Notes under the pieces: model-generated | Databases searched by the model: none | What the model was told of the DNA's origin: nothing | The model's input: the letters and a program-made list of their open reading frames with translations, nothing else | Shown: piece after piece, positions 27,078-34,649 of the stretch | Layout of the letters: each line of letters starts with the position of its first letter | Position numbering within the stretch: position 1 is the first letter of the stretch | NCBI GenBank assembly: GCA_963835705.1 | Contig: CAWIGR010000022.1 | Coordinates: 124,001 to 188,000, forward strand | Source of the DNA: JACVRW01 sp963835705 | GTDB lineage: Bacteria > Actinomycetota > Thermoleophilia > Solirubrobacterales > Thermoleophilaceae | Direction of reading: 5' to 3' | DNA length: 64,000 nucleotides | Program-made: the position numbers and the translations under genes

Positions 27078-27382
27078 GTCACCAGCCTCAGCAGCGCGGC
27101 GGTGGCGGCGGCCACCACGACCACCACGAGAAGCGGCGCCTTGAGCAGGATCGCGACGCCGGCCGCCAGCAGCCCCGCGGCGCGCTCGTCGAGCACGAGC
27201 GACTCCTCCGTTGCGAACGCCTGGGTGGCGACGAGGGCGGCGAGCAGCGCGGGCGCGAGCAGGTCGACCACGCGGGCGTTGGCGAGGCGGAGCTCCCGCT
27301 CGCCGGCCAGCACCGGGCCGGCCGCCTTGATGGCGATCGTCGCCGCCCCCACGGCCAGCACGGCGACCCAGGCGGCGCTCAT
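27074..27382 (-). CDS. azlD: AzlD-family branched-chain amino acid exporter subunit
   Basis: A 102-residue protein with four helices, of the AzlD type, the small partner of AzlC. The ATG at 27382 overlaps the azlC stop (ATGA). Together the pair exports branched-chain amino acids and their analogues across the membrane. Confidence 0.85.
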   Translation of the reverse strand: MSAAWVAVLAVGAATIAIKAAGPVLAGERELRLANARVVDLLAPALLAALVATQAFATEESLVLDERAAGLLAAGVAILLKAPLLVVVVVAAATAALLRLVT

Positions 27383-28128
27383 CGGGTCGCCCCCTCGGCC
27401 GGGGCGCCGCGCCCCGGCGGCCGCTCGTCGTAGGAGGGAGCGGGAGCGGCCGCCGGGCGGCGCAGCCCGACGAGGCACGCGGCCGTGGCCGCGATGACGG
27501 GGATCCCCGCCGGGGTGATCGGGGTGAGGCAGATGGCGATCCCGGCCCCGAGCAGCGCGGCGGCGAGGGCGTCGCGATTCCGGAGCAGTGGCGACACCAG
27601 CGCGAGGAAGAGCGCCGGGAACGCGGCGTCGAGGCCGAGCGCGGCCGGGTCGGCGAGCGAGTCGCCCGCCAGCACGCCGATGGCGGTGCCGCCGCTCCAG
27701 CCGACGTAGAGCGCCGCGCCTGCACCGATCAGCACGCAGCGGTCGAAGCCGTCCTCGCGGCGGGACAGGGCCCAGCTCTCGTCCACCAGGAGCTGGGCCT
27801 CGAGCAGCCGCCGGAGCCGTCCGCCGCGAAAGGCCGGGGCGGCGGCGAGCGCCATGGGGCCGTAGCGGGCGTTCAGCAGCACCGCGGCGCCGATCGCCGC
27901 GATCGCCGTGCCGCCGGCACCGAGCACGGACACCACCGCGAACTGTGCCGAGCCGGCGAAGGTCGTCAGCGACATCACGATCGAGGCCTCGGGCCCCATT
28001 CCGGCCGCCTGCGCGAGGACGCCGAACGAGATCCCGAAAGCGAGCACGGCCGGCAGCAGCGGCGTGACGGCCCGGAGCCCGAGCCGGTAGCCGGCGCGGC
28101 GCGGCTGTGTCGTCTTCGATTCCGGCAC
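27379..28128 (-). CDS. azlC: AzlC-family branched-chain amino acid exporter subunit
   Basis: A large exporter subunit of about 249 residues with several helices. It shows the AzlC pattern: PAVLAFGISFGVLA near the N-terminus, then TFAGSAQFAVV, and NARYGPMALA. The GTG at 28128 is preferred; an ATG at 28173 would extend the protein into the short divergent region with the Lrp regulator. It heads the azlC-azlD-eamA unit. Confidence 0.85.
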   Translation of the reverse strand: MPESKTTQPRRAGYRLGLRAVTPLLPAVLAFGISFGVLAQAAGMGPEASIVMSLTTFAGSAQFAVVSVLGAGGTAIAAIGAAVLLNARYGPMALAAAPAFRGGRLRRLLEAQLLVDESWALSRREDGFDRCVLIGAGAALYVGWSGGTAIGVLAGDSLADPAALGLDAAFPALFLALVSPLLRNRDALAAALLGAGIAICLTPITPAGIPVIAATAACLVGLRRPAAAPAPSYDERPPGRGAPAEGATR

Positions 28129-28190
28129 GAGCCGGAGTACGCTACTCGCCGTATGGAGAAACAAGCCTCTCATCGAAGGATGTGCGATCG

Positions 28191-28700
28191 ATGAACGATC
28201 TTGGCGAACTGGATTCAGTCGACAGGGCGCTGCTGAGCGAGTTGCAGAAGGATGCGCGGCAGACGAACAAGGCGCTGGCCGAGAAGGTCGGCGTGGCCCC
28301 CTCGACGTGCCTCGAGCGGATCCGCGAGCTGCGCGCCCGCGGCGTGATCACGGGCTTCCGGGCCGAGGTCGACCCGGCCGCGATCGGCCGCCCGATGGAG
28401 GCCATCCTGTCCGTCCAACAGCGCGGCTCTCATCGCGAGGGCACCGAGCTGCTCCTCGAGGAGGGCGCCGGGCTTCCCGAGACCGTGCGCGTGATGGCGC
28501 TCACCGGCACCACCGACTTCATCATCCACGTGGCCGTCCGCGACATGAATCACCTGCGGGACCTGGTGTGGGGGCTCATCGAGCGTCCCGAGGTCGGCCG
28601 CGTGCAGAGCTCGCTCGTGTTCGCGCGCGCCGAGGGGCCGGCCCTCGAGCCTCTCGATCCGGTCAGGCGATCGCCCCGGCGTGCTGGCGCACGGTCATGA
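28191..28700 (+). CDS. Lrp/AsnC-family transcriptional regulator
   Basis: A 169-residue regulator. The N-terminal helix-turn-helix (NKALAEKVGVAPSTCLERIREL) is followed by a RAM/AsnC ligand-binding domain (GTTDFIIHVAVRDMNHL). The ATG at 28191 has GAAGGA 10 bases upstream. It is divergent from azlC, the arrangement seen for azlB and azlCD in Bacillus, so it probably senses an amino acid and controls the exporter. Its last 38 bases overlap the convergent small gene. Confidence 0.88.
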   Translation: MNDLGELDSVDRALLSELQKDARQTNKALAEKVGVAPSTCLERIRELRARGVITGFRAEVDPAAIGRPMEAILSVQQRGSHREGTELLLEEGAGLPETVRVMALTGTTDFIIHVAVRDMNHLRDLVWGLIERPEVGRVQSSLVFARAEGPALEPLDPVRRSPRRAGARS

Positions 28701-28965
28701 GCCGTCCCACCAGCGAGCCCGGTGCCCGCATCACGCGCTCCTGCTCGGCGCGCTTCTGAAGCAGCCACTCCACCTCGCCGGAACGCTCGAACGGGTCGGC
28801 CACGGCCGACCCGTCGTCGATCGCCACCGCGGCCCAGAGCTTGCCCTCGACCTCGGCCAGGAGCATCTCGCCGGTCGGCGCGGGGCGGCCGTCCAGCTCA
28901 GCCAGCTCCAGCACCCGAGCGCGGTCGCTCTCCGCCGAATGCCTGATGGTGATGGGCTCTGTCAC
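28663..28965 (-). CDS. Small conserved protein of unknown function
   Basis: A 100-residue acidic protein beginning VTEPITIRHSAESDRARVLELAELDG, which looks like the first helix-strand unit of a GNAT fold without the CoA-binding part. The GTG at 28965 is chosen because AGGAGG lies 6-12 bases before it; an upstream ATG at 28986 lacks a ribosome-binding site. It overlaps the 3' end of the Lrp gene on the other strand. Confidence 0.6.
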   Translation of the reverse strand: MTEPITIRHSAESDRARVLELAELDGRPAPTGEMLLAEVEGKLWAAVAIDDGSAVADPFERSGEVEWLLQKRAEQERVMRAPGSLVGRLMTVRQHAGAIA

Positions 28966-28992
28966 GTCGTGCCTCCTAACCGTCATTCTCGG

Positions 28993-29021
28993 TTAGACGG
29001 TAGTGTAGCACCGGCTATCAT
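28993..29021 (+). promoter_or_regulatory. Candidate sigma70-type promoter for the CGNR gene
   Basis: TATCAT (29016-29021) is a 5/6 match to the -10 consensus. TTAGAC (28993-28998) lies 17 bases upstream but matches the -35 poorly. Transcription would begin about 7-10 bases later, almost at the ATG at 29034, giving a very short leader. Confidence 0.35.
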
Positions 29022-29033
29022 GTTTAGGTAGTT

Positions 29034-29606
29034 ATGGCTCCGGGAGACACCAGCCCCGAGAAGACGGCGCCTGGGCAGCTGTCCCTGCTCCAGCGCTTCG
29101 TGAACAGCGTGGACCTCGAGACCGGCGAGGACGAGCTGACGAGCCCCGGGGCGCTACGCGACTGGATGGCCGAGCGCGGCCTGATGGACGCGGGCGACCG
29201 CGCGACCGCGGCCGACCTCAAGCGCGCCTTGGACGTGCGGGAGGGAGTGCGCGCGCTCCTGCTCGAGAACGCCGGCCTGGCGCTGGACGTCGCGCGGGTC
29301 GAGCGGCTCGACGCCGCGGTCGCGCGGGCCGGGCTACGGATGCGCTTCCAAGCGGGCGCCGAGCCCGCGCTCGAGCCGGACGCGCGTGCCGTGGACGGCG
29401 CGCTCGGGCGCCTCATGGCGATCGTGGCCGCCGCGGTGGAGGACGGGACCTGGCCGCGTCTCAAGGCATGCCACCGCGACCCCTGCTTCTGGGCCTTCTA
29501 CGACCACTCGAAGAACCGCTCGGGACGCTGGTGCAAGATGGAGGCCTGCGGCAACATCGAGAAGGCGCGGGCCTTCCGGGAGCGCCACCGAACGGCCCCC
29601 GCATAG
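29034..29606 (+). CDS. CGNR zinc-finger (ABATE-type) DNA-binding protein
   Basis: A 190-residue protein with an N-terminal ABATE-like region (FVNSVDLETGEDEL...LRDWMAERGL) and a C-terminal CGNR zinc finger: paired cysteines in CHRDPC and the terminal WCKMEACGN, where the classical CGNR reads CGNI. These proteins are thought to be stress-related transcription regulators in actinobacteria. It appears to be transcribed alone, ending at a hairpin shared with pyruvate kinase. Confidence 0.83.
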   Translation: MAPGDTSPEKTAPGQLSLLQRFVNSVDLETGEDELTSPGALRDWMAERGLMDAGDRATAADLKRALDVREGVRALLLENAGLALDVARVERLDAAVARAGLRMRFQAGAEPALEPDARAVDGALGRLMAIVAAAVEDGTWPRLKACHRDPCFWAFYDHSKNRSGRWCKMEACGNIEKARAFRERHRTAPA

Positions 29607-29627
29607 CCGGCCAGGAATCAGCGGGGG

Positions 29628-29649
29628 TCCGGGGGCGCGAGCCCCCGGA
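29628..29649. terminator. GC-rich hairpin between CGNR gene and pyk
   Basis: A perfect 9-bp stem (29628-29636 with 29641-29649) closes on a GCGA tetraloop. It lies just after the stop codons of two converging genes, so it may end transcription from both sides. No T-tract is present. Confidence 0.55.
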
Positions 29650-29651
29650 TG

Positions 29652-31064
29652 TCATTCGACCGTGTGGACCTTGAAGAGGTTCGTGCCGCCGGAGCGACCG
29701 GCCGGCAGGCCGGCGGTGATCCCGATCATGTCTCCCTGCTGCGCCATCCCGGCGCGGCAGGCCGCGTCGGCGCAGGCCTCGATCAGGTCGAGCGTGTCGA
29801 GCGGCTCCTCGTTGATCTGCGGGTGGACGCCCCAGAGCAGCCGGCAGCGGCGCACCACCTCGTGGCTGGGCGATAGCGCCAGCACCGGCGCGCGCGGCCG
29901 GTAGGCCGAGATCAGCCGTGCGGTGGTCCCCGTGTTGGTCGGCACGACGAGGCACTTCAGGCCGAGCTGGTACACGCCGCCGACCGCGCCGAAGGAGATC
30001 GCGTGGTACTGGTTGTTTGCCTGCGGCCCGCGCTCGGCCAGCCAGCGCCCGTAGGGCAGTTCGCGCTCGGTCGTAATGGCGATCGAGGCCATCATCTCCA
30101 CCGCCAGCGCCGGGTGCTTGCCCACGGCGGTCTCCTGGGACAGCATCACGGCGTCGGTGCCGTCGAAGATCGCGTTGGCCACGTCGGCCACCTCGGCGCG
30201 CGTGGGACGGGTCGAGTGCACCATCGACTCCAGCATCTGGGTGGCGGTGATCGTGGGCTTGGCGCGCCGTCCTGCGAGCGCCAGCAGCCGCTTCTGCACG
30301 AGCGGCACCTCCTCGATCGGCAGCTCGATCCCGAGGTCCCCGCGGGCGATCATGATCCCGTCGGCGGCGTCGATGATCTCCTCGCCGTTCGCGGCCGCCT
30401 GGGGCTTCTCGACCTTGGCGATCAGCGGCACGTCGGCGCCGCGCTCGCGCAGGTGCTCCCGCACGGGGTCGAGGTCCTCGCGCCGGCGCACGAAGGAGAG
30501 CGCGATGTAGTCGAGGCCCATCTCGAGCCCGGCGTCGAGCAGGGCGATGTCCTCGGCGCTCACCGCCGGCAGCGAGACCGTCACGTTCGGCAGGTTGAGG
30601 CCCTGGCGCGACGCCACGCTCCCGCCCACCTCGACCCTGGTGACCACGTCGGAGTCGAGTGACTCCTCGACGCGCAGCCGGACGGCGCCGTCGGCCAGGT
30701 AACAGACGTCGCCGGTGTCGACCAGCTCGGCGAAGCCCGGCCACGCCACCGGCAGCCGCTCCTCGGTGCCCTCCACGTCGTCGGCCGTCAGGACCACGCG
30801 CGAGTCGCGCGTCAGCTCGGTCACGCCGTCCTTGACCGGCCCGATGCGCAGCTTGGGGCCGGGCAGGTCGCCCAGGATGGCCACCTCCCGGTCCATCCCC
30901 TCGGCGACCCCCCGCACCCGGGCCGCCATGGCGGCGTGCTGCTCGGACGTCCCGTGGGCGAAGTTGAGCCGTGCCACGTCCATTCCGGCGGCGATCATCG
31001 CCTCCAGCACCTCGACCTCCTGGGAGGCGGGACCGATGGTCGCGACGATTTTTGTGGAGCGCAT
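29652..31064 (-). CDS. pyk: Pyruvate kinase
   Basis: A 470-residue glycolytic enzyme that makes pyruvate and ATP from phosphoenolpyruvate and ADP. It has the N-terminal TKIVATIGPAS motif, the active-site signature IAKVEKPQAAANGEEII and MIARGDLGIELP, and TATQMLESMVH. The ATG at 31064 gives the usual MRSTKIVATIG start; an in-frame ATG 15 bases upstream is also possible. It is intact and full length. Confidence 0.93.
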   Translation of the reverse strand: MRSTKIVATIGPASQEVEVLEAMIAAGMDVARLNFAHGTSEQHAAMAARVRGVAEGMDREVAILGDLPGPKLRIGPVKDGVTELTRDSRVVLTADDVEGTEERLPVAWPGFAELVDTGDVCYLADGAVRLRVEESLDSDVVTRVEVGGSVASRQGLNLPNVTVSLPAVSAEDIALLDAGLEMGLDYIALSFVRRREDLDPVREHLRERGADVPLIAKVEKPQAAANGEEIIDAADGIMIARGDLGIELPIEEVPLVQKRLLALAGRRAKPTITATQMLESMVHSTRPTRAEVADVANAIFDGTDAVMLSQETAVGKHPALAVEMMASIAITTERELPYGRWLAERGPQANNQYHAISFGAVGGVYQLGLKCLVVPTNTGTTARLISAYRPRAPVLALSPSHEVVRRCRLLWGVHPQINEEPLDTLDLIEACADAACRAGMAQQGDMIGITAGLPAGRSGGTNLFKVHTVE

Positions 31065-31212
31065 GGAGGCCTGGAACATAGAGCAACGGCCGCGCACGAA
31101 AAGCCCGCTCTTAGCGAAGGAGGGGCTCGGCGTCCGGTTGACGCTCAGCCGCGGGGAGGCTTTCATGGGCCCCGGCCTTAGACGGTTTGTCTGGTGCGAG
31201 AGAGGAGTGGCG

Positions 31213-31242
31213 CTGACGGCGGGTCGGGTCCCCGACCGTCAG
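31213..31242. other. Hairpin in the pyk-mihF intergenic region
   Basis: CTGAC pairs with GTCAG, and inside it GGTCGGG pairs with CCCGACC over a very short loop, with a 4-base bulge on one side. The 271-base gap between pyk and mihF holds the promoters of both genes, so this may be a leader hairpin or operator. No -10/-35 pair is clear. Confidence 0.4.
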
Positions 31243-31308
31243 TACTGGCCGCACCTCGTATGGAGACCCGCCGTGTCCCGAGGCCACCGGGGAACTGCAT
31301 CCGTTGAA

Positions 31309-31324
31309 CGCACGTGAACGTGCG
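31309..31324 (+). promoter_or_regulatory. Palindrome before the mihF ribosome-binding site
   Basis: CGCACGT and ACGTGCG form a perfect 7-bp inverted repeat with a 2-base centre, directly before the purine-rich ribosome-binding site GGGGGAGG and the ATG at 31336. It could be an operator or could affect access of ribosomes. Confidence 0.45.
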
Positions 31325-31335
31325 GGGGAGGTCTG

Positions 31336-31779
31336 ATGGGCAACGCTGCCGTGGTCGGCGCTGGTGAAGAGCAGCACCTGCGGGCGCTGGAGTACGCGAA
31401 TCGCGTACGACTCGCCCGGGCTCGGATGAAGCGCATGATCGGTGCCGGAGAGCTGCCTGCAGCGGAAGTGGTCATGACCTGCCCCTGGCAGGCTCACAGC
31501 ATGTCGATCAGCGACCTGCTGATGAGCCAGAAGCGGTGGGGCAGGACTCGCTGCAGGCGGTTGCTCGTCTCCCTGAGCGTTCCCGAGAACAAGCAGGTCG
31601 GGACGCTCACGGAGCGCCAGCGCCTCGCGCTGGCGGCGGTGCTGACCGCCAAGAACACCCGGACAGGCGAAGAGCCGATTGATCGCCGCAGCCCGAATGC
31701 GGCGGACGCGCACGCCGGACCGGCGCGCGCGCCCCAGCCCTCGCTGGCGGCGCGCGAGCGCGCCCTCACGGCCGCCTGA
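31336..31779 (+). CDS. mihF: Actinobacterial integration host factor
   Basis: A 147-residue protein. The first ~105 residues follow mycobacterial IHF: EYANRVRLARARMKR, then CPWQAHSMSISDLLMSQKRWGRTRCRR with its helix-two-turn-helix DNA-binding part, then PENKQVGTLTERQR. It is a nucleoid-associated protein unrelated to the proteobacterial IHF. A tail of about 40 residues rich in alanine, proline and arginine follows, longer than usual. In most actinobacteria mihF precedes gmk and rpoZ; here a glyoxalase-fold gene and pyk flank it. Confidence 0.9.
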   Translation: MGNAAVVGAGEEQHLRALEYANRVRLARARMKRMIGAGELPAAEVVMTCPWQAHSMSISDLLMSQKRWGRTRCRRLLVSLSVPENKQVGTLTERQRLALAAVLTAKNTRTGEEPIDRRSPNAADAHAGPARAPQPSLAARERALTAA

Positions 31780-31827
31780 CCGGAGAATCGAGCGATGGCG
31801 GCCGGGATGGAGGCCCGGCCGCCCTCC

Positions 31828-32295
31828 TTACACGGGTCGGCGCCCGAGCTCCTCGAGCGGCTCGTCCGCTGTCAGCCCGGGCCCAGCGGTGGCCAGCTCG
31901 ACGATGTGGCCGTCGGGGTCGCGCAGGTAGAGCGACTTGAAGTAGGTGCGGTCCATCACGTCGGTGCAGGGGATGCCGCGCGAGCGCAGGTAGCCGTGCC
32001 ACGCCGCGAGCTCCTCCTCGGACTCCACCGCGAGCGCGAAGTGGTGCGTGGAGCCGCGGCCGACCGTGCCCTCGTCGAGCTCGGGGTACTCGAGGCAGGT
32101 GACGATCGTGCCCGGCCTTCCCTCCTCGTCGCCGAAGAACAGGTGCCGGGCGCCGCGGTCGTCCTCGTTGACGGTCTGCTTGACGAGCCGCATGCCGAGC
32201 AGGTTGCGATAGAAGTCGACCGATCGCCCCACGTCCTCGCAGATGACCGTCACGTGATGGATGCCCGCGATCCGCAGGCGGCGCTCGTCCGTCAT
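31828..32295 (-). CDS. Glyoxalase/VOC-family protein
   Basis: A 155-residue single VOC module: HHVTVICEDVGRSVDFYRNLLGMRLVKQTVN at the N-terminus, HHFALAV with a metal-ligand histidine, and a terminal DPDGHIVELAT with the glutamate ligand. The LVKQTVN pattern resembles ring-cleaving dioxygenase-type MhqO/LinE relatives, which have two modules, so this may be a dimeric half-size version. The ATG shares ATGA with the upstream membrane protein gene. Confidence 0.8.
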   Translation of the reverse strand: MTDERRLRIAGIHHVTVICEDVGRSVDFYRNLLGMRLVKQTVNEDDRGARHLFFGDEEGRPGTIVTCLEYPELDEGTVGRGSTHHFALAVESEEELAAWHGYLRSRGIPCTDVMDRTYFKSLYLRDPDGHIVELATAGPGLTADEPLEELGRRPV

Positions 32296-32753
32296 CTGAA
32301 CCCGAGGCCCCCCGAGCGCCGCTTGAACAGCTCCCGCATGGCGTAGAACGTGCCGCCGAACACCGCGACGGCCACGATCAGCAGCACCCAGAGCTCCACC
32401 GGGCCGAGGCCGATCGCCACGACCGTCACAGCGATGAAAGCCGCCACGCCCGCGAGCAGCGACGAGTGCGAGCGGTAGCCGCCGAGGTGCTCGCGCAGCG
32501 CCAGCTCGCCCCCGCCCAGCGATGCGAGCACGAGCCCGGCCGCCACGCGCTCGTTGCCCTGGTCGCCGCCGCTGAAGAGGCCCCAGAAGATCACGACGAT
32601 GCCGGCCAGGATGACCAGCTCGGAGAGCGGGAAGCTCCCCCACGGCGCGGGCGGGCGCTGCGCAGCCGATGGGCGCGCCGGCGACGGCCGGCGCCGCGCG
32701 GCATCGCGCTCGGCGCGCGTGGTCTCCCCACGCTTGCGGCTCCTGCGTCCCAT
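32292..32753 (-). CDS. Conserved integral membrane protein of unknown function
   Basis: A 153-residue protein with a basic, proline-rich cytosolic N-terminus (about 40 residues) and three to four transmembrane helices (LSELVILAGIVVIFWGLF; VAAGLVLASLGGGELAL; SLLAGVAAFIAVTVVAIGL; LWVLLIVAVAVFGGTFYA). No family is recognised. It lies 1 base after the next gene upstream and overlaps the VOC gene. Confidence 0.65.
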   Translation of the reverse strand: MGRRSRKRGETTRAERDAARRRPSPARPSAAQRPPAPWGSFPLSELVILAGIVVIFWGLFSGGDQGNERVAAGLVLASLGGGELALREHLGGYRSHSSLLAGVAAFIAVTVVAIGLGPVELWVLLIVAVAVFGGTFYAMRELFKRRSGGLGFR

Positions 32754-32754
32754 G

Positions 32755-33255
32755 TCAGGTGGATAAGGGGCAGCCCGAGCTGATGACCACCCGCCACCAG
32801 CCCATCAGCATGCCGATGAAGCTCCACCGGGGCCGCACGTGCCAGTGCCTGCAGCCGGGCTCCCCGATGTCCTCGTTCGAGACCAGGCGCCACTTGTGCC
32901 CGGCCGGGTCGAGCATCATCTCCTCGATCAGGCGGCGGTGCTGCTCCTCCGAGTAGGTGCGGTCGGAGAGCGTCCGGCGGGCGTGCTGGACGCGCGCCGC
33001 CAAGTCGTCGCGGAGCTCCTCCAGCTCGCCCAGCTCGAGCAGCCGGGGGCCGCCGCGCCCGGCCACTGTGAACGCGAGCCCCTTGCGCGGCCAGGTGGAG
33101 CAGAACAGCTGCGACAGCTCCTCCTCGAGCCGCGCGACCTGGTCGAGCAGGCTGCGCCGCGCGGCCCGCTCGTCGGGAAGCGTCCGCTGCGGAATCCGAT
33201 CCGCGCGCAGCCGGCCGAGCCGGCTGCTTGCGGCCAAGGGCGGCTCCTGAAGCAC
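32755..33255 (-). CDS. Conserved protein of unknown function with C-terminal CRHWHVRP motif
   Basis: A 166-residue protein with a central predicted coiled coil (SLLDQVARLEEELSQL) and a conserved-looking C-terminus containing GCRHWHVRPRWSFIGMLMGWWRV. No function can be given. The GTG start at 33255 is uncertain: the first 20 residues run through a copy of the dispersed hairpin repeat (33205-33229). It is part of a compact minus-strand unit with the genes on either side. Confidence 0.6.
   Translation of the reverse strand: MLQEPPLAASSRLGRLRADRIPQRTLPDERAARRSLLDQVARLEEELSQLFCSTWPRKGLAFTVAGRGGPRLLELGELEELRDDLAARVQHARRTLSDRTYSEEQHRRLIEEMMLDPAGHKWRLVSNEDIGEPGCRHWHVRPRWSFIGMLMGWWRVVISSGCPLST
33205..33229 (+). 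repeat. Hairpin repeat family 2, copy 1
   Basis: GCGCAGCCGG-CCGAG-CCGGCTGCTT: an 8-bp stem (GCAGCCGG/CCGGCTGC) around a CCGAG loop, followed by GCGGC. Compared with the copies at 36132 and 56373, one stem pair is changed from C-G to G-C, keeping pairing. It lies in the N-terminal coding region of the unknown protein on the other strand. Confidence 0.65.
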
Positions 33256-33273
33256 GCGTACAGCGTACCCGGA

Positions 33274-33912
33274 TCAGTCTGCCCCCACCAGCACCTCGGC
33301 GGCCGTCCAGAGCGCCTCCTCCACGGCGATCGGCGGCACGCCCTTCACCCGCAGCGCGCAGAGGATCATGCGCTCGGTCTCCTGGGTCACGCCCGCATCG
33401 TGGGACACGTCGCCGAGCACGAGCGCCATCGGCCGCCGGTCGTCCGCCACCACGATCTGGCGCTCCCGCAGCAGGCGCACCCCTGCGAGCCGCTCGCCGT
33501 CCCGCGACAGGCGCAGCCCGGGCTCTCCCTCCACCCGGTCGGCGTCGAGGGCGAACACCGGGACGCCGGTCTCGGCGATGGCGATCGTGATGGCGTCGTC
33601 CAGCGCGTTGCGGCTCCTGAACCCGCCATGTCGCAGCCGCTCGAGCGCGATCGACTCGACCGGCGTGCGGTCGGTGTCGGGGTCGATCCCCACCTGGCGG
33701 GCGAACACCCGGTAGGCCCAGGGCACGGCGTCCTGGCGCATGTGGATCACGTGGCCGCCGGTGTAGCGGTCGGCCAGCCGGCGCAGCCGCTCCTTCACCT
33801 CGACGGGAGAGCGGCCGGGCCGCGCCGCGAGCGGAGCGTGCACCACGCCCAGCTGCGGGAACTCCTCTGCCAGCTCTGCCTCGACCCAGCCCTCGGCGAG
33901 CTCCAGCTCCAT
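33274..33912 (-). CDS. Stand-alone B3/B4-domain protein
   Basis: A 212-residue protein matching the B3/B4 domain of the phenylalanyl-tRNA synthetase beta chain, the part that edits Tyr-tRNA(Phe). Visible features are an N-terminal ELAEGWVEAELAEEFP, RQDAVPWAYRVFARQVGIDPD and ALDDAITIAIAETGVPVFALD. Free-standing B3/B4 proteins are common but poorly characterised. The ATG at 33912 overlaps the upstream thioredoxin-like gene (ATGA). Confidence 0.75.
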   Translation of the reverse strand: MELELAEGWVEAELAEEFPQLGVVHAPLAARPGRSPVEVKERLRRLADRYTGGHVIHMRQDAVPWAYRVFARQVGIDPDTDRTPVESIALERLRHGGFRSRNALDDAITIAIAETGVPVFALDADRVEGEPGLRLSRDGERLAGVRLLRERQIVVADDRRPMALVLGDVSHDAGVTQETERMILCALRVKGVPPIAVEEALWTAAEVLVGAD

Positions 33913-34649
33913 CAGCCGGCCAGGCGGCCCGCGCGACGGCGAAGCTGTTCCTCGGTGAGGTTGCCGAGGCTCACCTGGCGCACGCGCCCGCCCCGGGCGA
34001 AGACCGTCACCGGGCAGATGCCGATCCCGTACAGGTTCACCACGGAGCCGTCCTCGTCCACGCCCACGGGCTGGCGCCAGCGGCGCTGACGGGCCAGCTC
34101 CTCGGTCTCCTGACGCGTGTCGCCGCTCACCACGGTCACGAAGTACACCTCGGGCAGCTGCCGGCGCACGCGCTCCACGCGGTCCACCTGGGGCTCGCAG
34201 TCGGTGCCGCGCGTGACCACGAAGGTCAGCACCGTCGGCCGCTCGCGGCGGGGGCAGACGGTCACCACCTCCTCGCTCCGAACCTCGCATGCGGGCACCG
34301 GACCGGCCCCCTCCGGGCAGGGGCGCTCCTGGCAGACGTTGGCGTCGCCTTCGACGTTTCCGTCCGCGGCCGGCGCCGCGAAGGCCGGCAGCCGCTGGCC
34401 CACGTTGGGGCCCTGCACCGCCTCGCCGGCGTTCGGCAGCGTCTGCGCGAACAGCAGCACGCCGAGGCCCATCAGCATCACGATGCCGACCAGCCAGGCG
34501 TACTTGTTGCCGGGCCGCGGCACCTCCGGGGGCTTCACCGGCTCGGGGTGCGTCTCGTCTCGCCGGGCGAGCTTCTCGCCAGCCGATTCTCTGCCCTGCG
34601 CAGCCGCCGGCTGCTTCGGGTCCAGATCGTCAAACCGATCCTCGCTCAC
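33912..34649 (-). CDS. Membrane-anchored thioredoxin-like protein
   Basis: A 245-residue protein: a basic cytosolic N-terminus, one helix (YAWLVGIVMLMGLGVLLFAQTL, about residues 51-72), and an extracytoplasmic thioredoxin-like domain. Cysteines occur in a CQERPC pair, in PACE, at VCPRR and GTDCEP, but no classical CxxC redox site is in the usual place after the first strand. It is co-expressed with the MMPL transporter (GTGA overlap). Confidence 0.65.
   Translation of the reverse strand: MSEDRFDDLDPKQPAAAQGRESAGEKLARRDETHPEPVKPPEVPRPGNKYAWLVGIVMLMGLGVLLFAQTLPNAGEAVQGPNVGQRLPAFAAPAADGNVEGDANVCQERPCPEGAGPVPACEVRSEEVVTVCPRRERPTVLTFVVTRGTDCEPQVDRVERVRRQLPEVYFVTVVSGDTRQETEELARQRRWRQPVGVDEDGSVVNLYGIGICPVTVFARGGRVRQVSLGNLTEEQLRRRAGRLAG

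Noticed and set aside
31392..31408. Perfect palindrome GTACGCG-AAT-CGCGTAC
   Set aside because: It lies inside the mihF coding region over conserved residues (EYANRVRL), so the pattern is probably chance codon use.
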